From Collybia mongolica (Eukaryota > Basidiomycota > Agaricomycetes > Agaricales > Clitocybaceae), in the NCBI GenBank assembly GCA_013420905.1, contig JAAXNY010000008.1, positions 2,480,001 through 2,544,000 of the forward strand: a stretch of 64,000 nt of DNA, in the 5' to 3' direction. Under the pieces are notes generated by a model, which was not told the DNA's origin, did not search any database, and saw only the letters and a list, made by a program, of their open reading frames with translations. Position 1 is the first letter of the stretch, and each line of letters begins with the position of its first letter. Positions 61,744 through 64,000 of this stretch are shown one piece after another. A program made the position numbers and the translations under genes.

Positions 61744-64000
61744 ATGCCCTTCTGGTCGGTCCAGGATCAGAGTGCAGGGTATAGTGCTTCATCTAAATGG
61801 ACAGAGGATGTAGCTATGCCCACCCTCCACAGAACTGTCACTGAGAAAGGTCACGCTGGTTCGTCGATTGCCACACCTGCAACCTCTACAGCGGTCGACA
61901 GCCTACCTATTCCGGTGCTCCAAAACTCGGGAACCCACTCTGTTGCAAGCCGTCGCAAACGGAAGTCGGCTCGCATAAGCGGTCTGTCTGTACACTGGGC
62001 CAAGTTCAAGCGTCGTGTTGGCACTGGCACTGCCCCTTCGAGTAGTTCCCTTGTTGGAGAGAGCGCGGCGGAGAGCAGTTATACTCGCAGGATTGAAGGG
62101 AATAGTGGCTTGGGAGATAACGAGGAAGTTAACGAGGTGGTGGTTGATCGAATATGGTCGGAGGAAATTAAGAGTTCAGTCACTCATTCAGATCATGGAG
62201 GCAGCCCTGAAAAGTCCGGAGGCAGCCATCCAGTCCAACCGAGCAATAGTGATCATGAGAGTGTTGCAAACGAAGGTTTTTGGGGCTTTGTAACACCCCT
62301 AATTTTTCTTCGATGGCGACTCTGGCCTGCAATTGTGAAGATTTTTAGCTCAAGGTTCGTTGATGAAAAAGATGAGCACCATTATGCTCAGGTATGTCCC
62401 AAACAAGCTGCATCTCTTTTATTAACTTTGCTTTGCTGCATAGGAAAATTGGTTCCTCAAGAAATCCCTCGCTTTCGTGGCTGCCCTTTGGCTAATCCTA
62501 AATTGGGTGCTTGGGTGTATATTTGCGAGCCCGATCTTCCAGAACTATGACAGAGGCTTCTATTTTGCTGTACGAATCCCCATGCTCAACTTCATCATTT
62601 CTAAATTCGTTTCAAGGTGGCTCCTGCACTTAGTTTTCCTGTTGTGTTAGTTCCTTCTACCCTCCTGTGCCCTATTGGAGACTGAAGTAGGAGCCCCATA
62701 GATTCATGGTCATGTTTGACTGGCCTCGAGATAAACCTATATCTTACCAGATATTTTTGACCGTTTCGGTCTGGTCTTGGTGAGTTTGCTTCTTCGTGGA
62801 TCCTGATAATCTGATTATTTTAGGTCCTTTTATCAAATTATATTTATGTACGTCCAATGGATTCCAAAATTTCATTCTCATTATATATTCCTTTCAGGTA
62901 CCTTTGTGGGTACTACTCTAATGCTCCGCACAAGGTCTTCAGCTGCCAAGGCCGAGACTTTCTTGCCACTTTCTATTATACCACGGTCTGTATTCTGCAT
63001 CCGTCTTTATTCTCCCCACTCAATGTGACTCAACCCGATGTAAAAGGCTTTGCAAGCCATTGCACTGTTCGGACTGAAGATGGATCGATTGCCAGCAGCC
63101 ATTGGAGCATCCTCTTTTTTCGTCTTGTGCGTACCCCTCTTCTCAGCATTTCAAGTATCGTAACTGCAATATTTTAAAAGAGCGTGTAGTTTAATGATAC
63201 CATTGAAGAAGACATGGATTCGAAGTATGTAACTTGACTCATTGAGCGGCATGTCGACTTACGGGGGAAAGGCATGATAAATTTTCTGTTGTTTCATAGT
63301 TGTGAGTTACATTTGTTCCTAAGTCTTGCTCTATTTATCATCTCACTATAGTCCTCATATATGTCCATTATATGAGAGAAAGCGTACGTTTGACTTGAGA
63401 CCTCTATGTCAAATCTTCCATTCAAAGCAAAACCGTTCGCAGTCAGAAAGACGGTTGTACCACTTGAGGAACCAATTGAAGATTCAGTACAAGGTAAGTG
63501 AGTCGCTAATGTATCGAACTTGAGCTAAAATGTGTTTTCAAAGGCGACTGAGAGGGCAAAGAACGACGAGAGAAAGGCAGCAGATTCTAAACGGCGCCTT
63601 ACATCGTATGTATCTATAGATTATCCATTATGCGATCTTTTTTAAATGTATCATCAGATATGTTTTCCACGAGGTTCGAGTACCATTGAACACCGCTCGT
63701 ACGTCAACGCGGTTACAGTCTTGACCATAACAATTAGCTTCGTTTTAGTCTTGGCTGTACAAAACATGGAAGCTTCTGGGACTGTTGCTAGGGAACAAGA
63801 GATCGAGTTCAGCGCATTGAAGGGTAGTCTGAGCATGATGTCGAAAGGTTCATTTTCATTGCAACTTCCATTGATGCCTTTTTGACAATGACTGAAGTTT
63901 TGAATGATGTCTTGGACTTGTGAGTGACCCACTACGAACCCTGAACCAATCCTATTAAGCATCTGTTTGTCAGCAACCGCATGGACAGCGGAAAATTTGA
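61744..64000 (+). CDS. Membrane-anchored hybrid histidine kinase (paralogue 2), 3' truncated by window
   Basis: Starts MPFWSVQDQSAG, and an N-terminal cytosolic region includes VNEVVVDRIWSEE, matching [10 protein letters not shown] in the kinase at 24750-28981. TM helices follow over many exons: SLAFVAALWLILNWVLGCIF, APALSFPVVFMVMFDWPRD, SYQIFLTVSVWSWSFYQII and DFLATFYYTT. The HisKA box reads [19 protein letters not shown], then [10 protein letters not shown], with the phospho-accepting His. The frame continues with VLNDVLDFNRMDSGKF to the window end, so the ATPase and receiver domains lie outside. Several intron positions match the first paralogue. The FHEVR codons are not interrupted here, unlike in paralogue 1. 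Several exon joins in the TM region are approximate. Confidence 0.8.

Overview
The window is nuclear DNA of a mushroom-forming basidiomycete (Agaricomycete type). The signs are dense genes split by many short GT-AG introns (mostly 45-70 nt), and families typical of that group: a 4CL-like acyl-CoA ligase, a Dal5-type MFS carrier, a BTB protein, TM-anchored hybrid histidine kinases, phenol-hydroxylase-type monooxygenase and CRD1. No rRNA, tRNA or CRISPR array was recognised. Exons were rebuilt by hand from the six frames. Where I summed exon lengths (PACT protein, UBL-WLM, POLD4, RPL11, NTase-like gene, second RING gene, Tc1/mariner transposase) the total is a multiple of three.

Layout. 1-3.5 kb is repeat territory: a hairpin MITE cut by the window edge, then a CpG-poor, frameshifted relic of a multi-copy transposon-like gene. 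3.8-8.5 kb (minus strand) has a two-domain nucleotidyltransferase-like gene and an acyl-CoA ligase in about 20 small exons. 9.3-15 kb (plus) is a 1,727-aa coiled-coil protein ending in a PACT domain, a spindle-pole-body candidate. 15.2-22.3 kb (minus) holds cardiolipin synthase, an MFS carrier, a BTB protein and a RING/coiled-coil protein. RPL11 (uL5) is at 23.7 kb. 24.7-38.8 kb (minus) has a hybrid histidine kinase, a copper P-type ATPase, a nitronate monooxygenase-like enzyme and a coiled-coil protein. 39.3-40.3 kb is a second RING/coiled-coil gene. A 3.1-kb Tc1/mariner-like element with intact ends (40440-43563) sits just after it. 43.8-49.2 kb (plus) has a UBL-WLM protease, DNA polymerase delta subunit 4 and an FAD monooxygenase. 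49.3-52 kb (minus) is an ADIP/Msd1-like coiled-coil protein. 53-57 kb is a USP8/Doa4-type deubiquitinase, convergent with a Snt2-like chromatin reader (57.2-60.8 kb). The window ends inside a second hybrid histidine kinase that is paralogous and inverted relative to the first.

The genes do not form one pathway. Loose themes are microtubule-organising centre parts (PACT and ADIP proteins), ubiquitin/DNA-repair proteins (two RINGs, USP8-like, UBL-WLM, POLD4) and two-component signalling (two kinases). The observations I rate highest are: an apparent AT-AC intron directly after the phospho-accepting histidine of the first kinase; a decayed element whose conserved blocks look like a DDE transposase of a family I cannot name; the well-bounded Tc1/mariner element with subterminal direct repeats; 11-nt and 15-nt microexons; and a copper ATPase whose second metal-binding domain has lost one cysteine.
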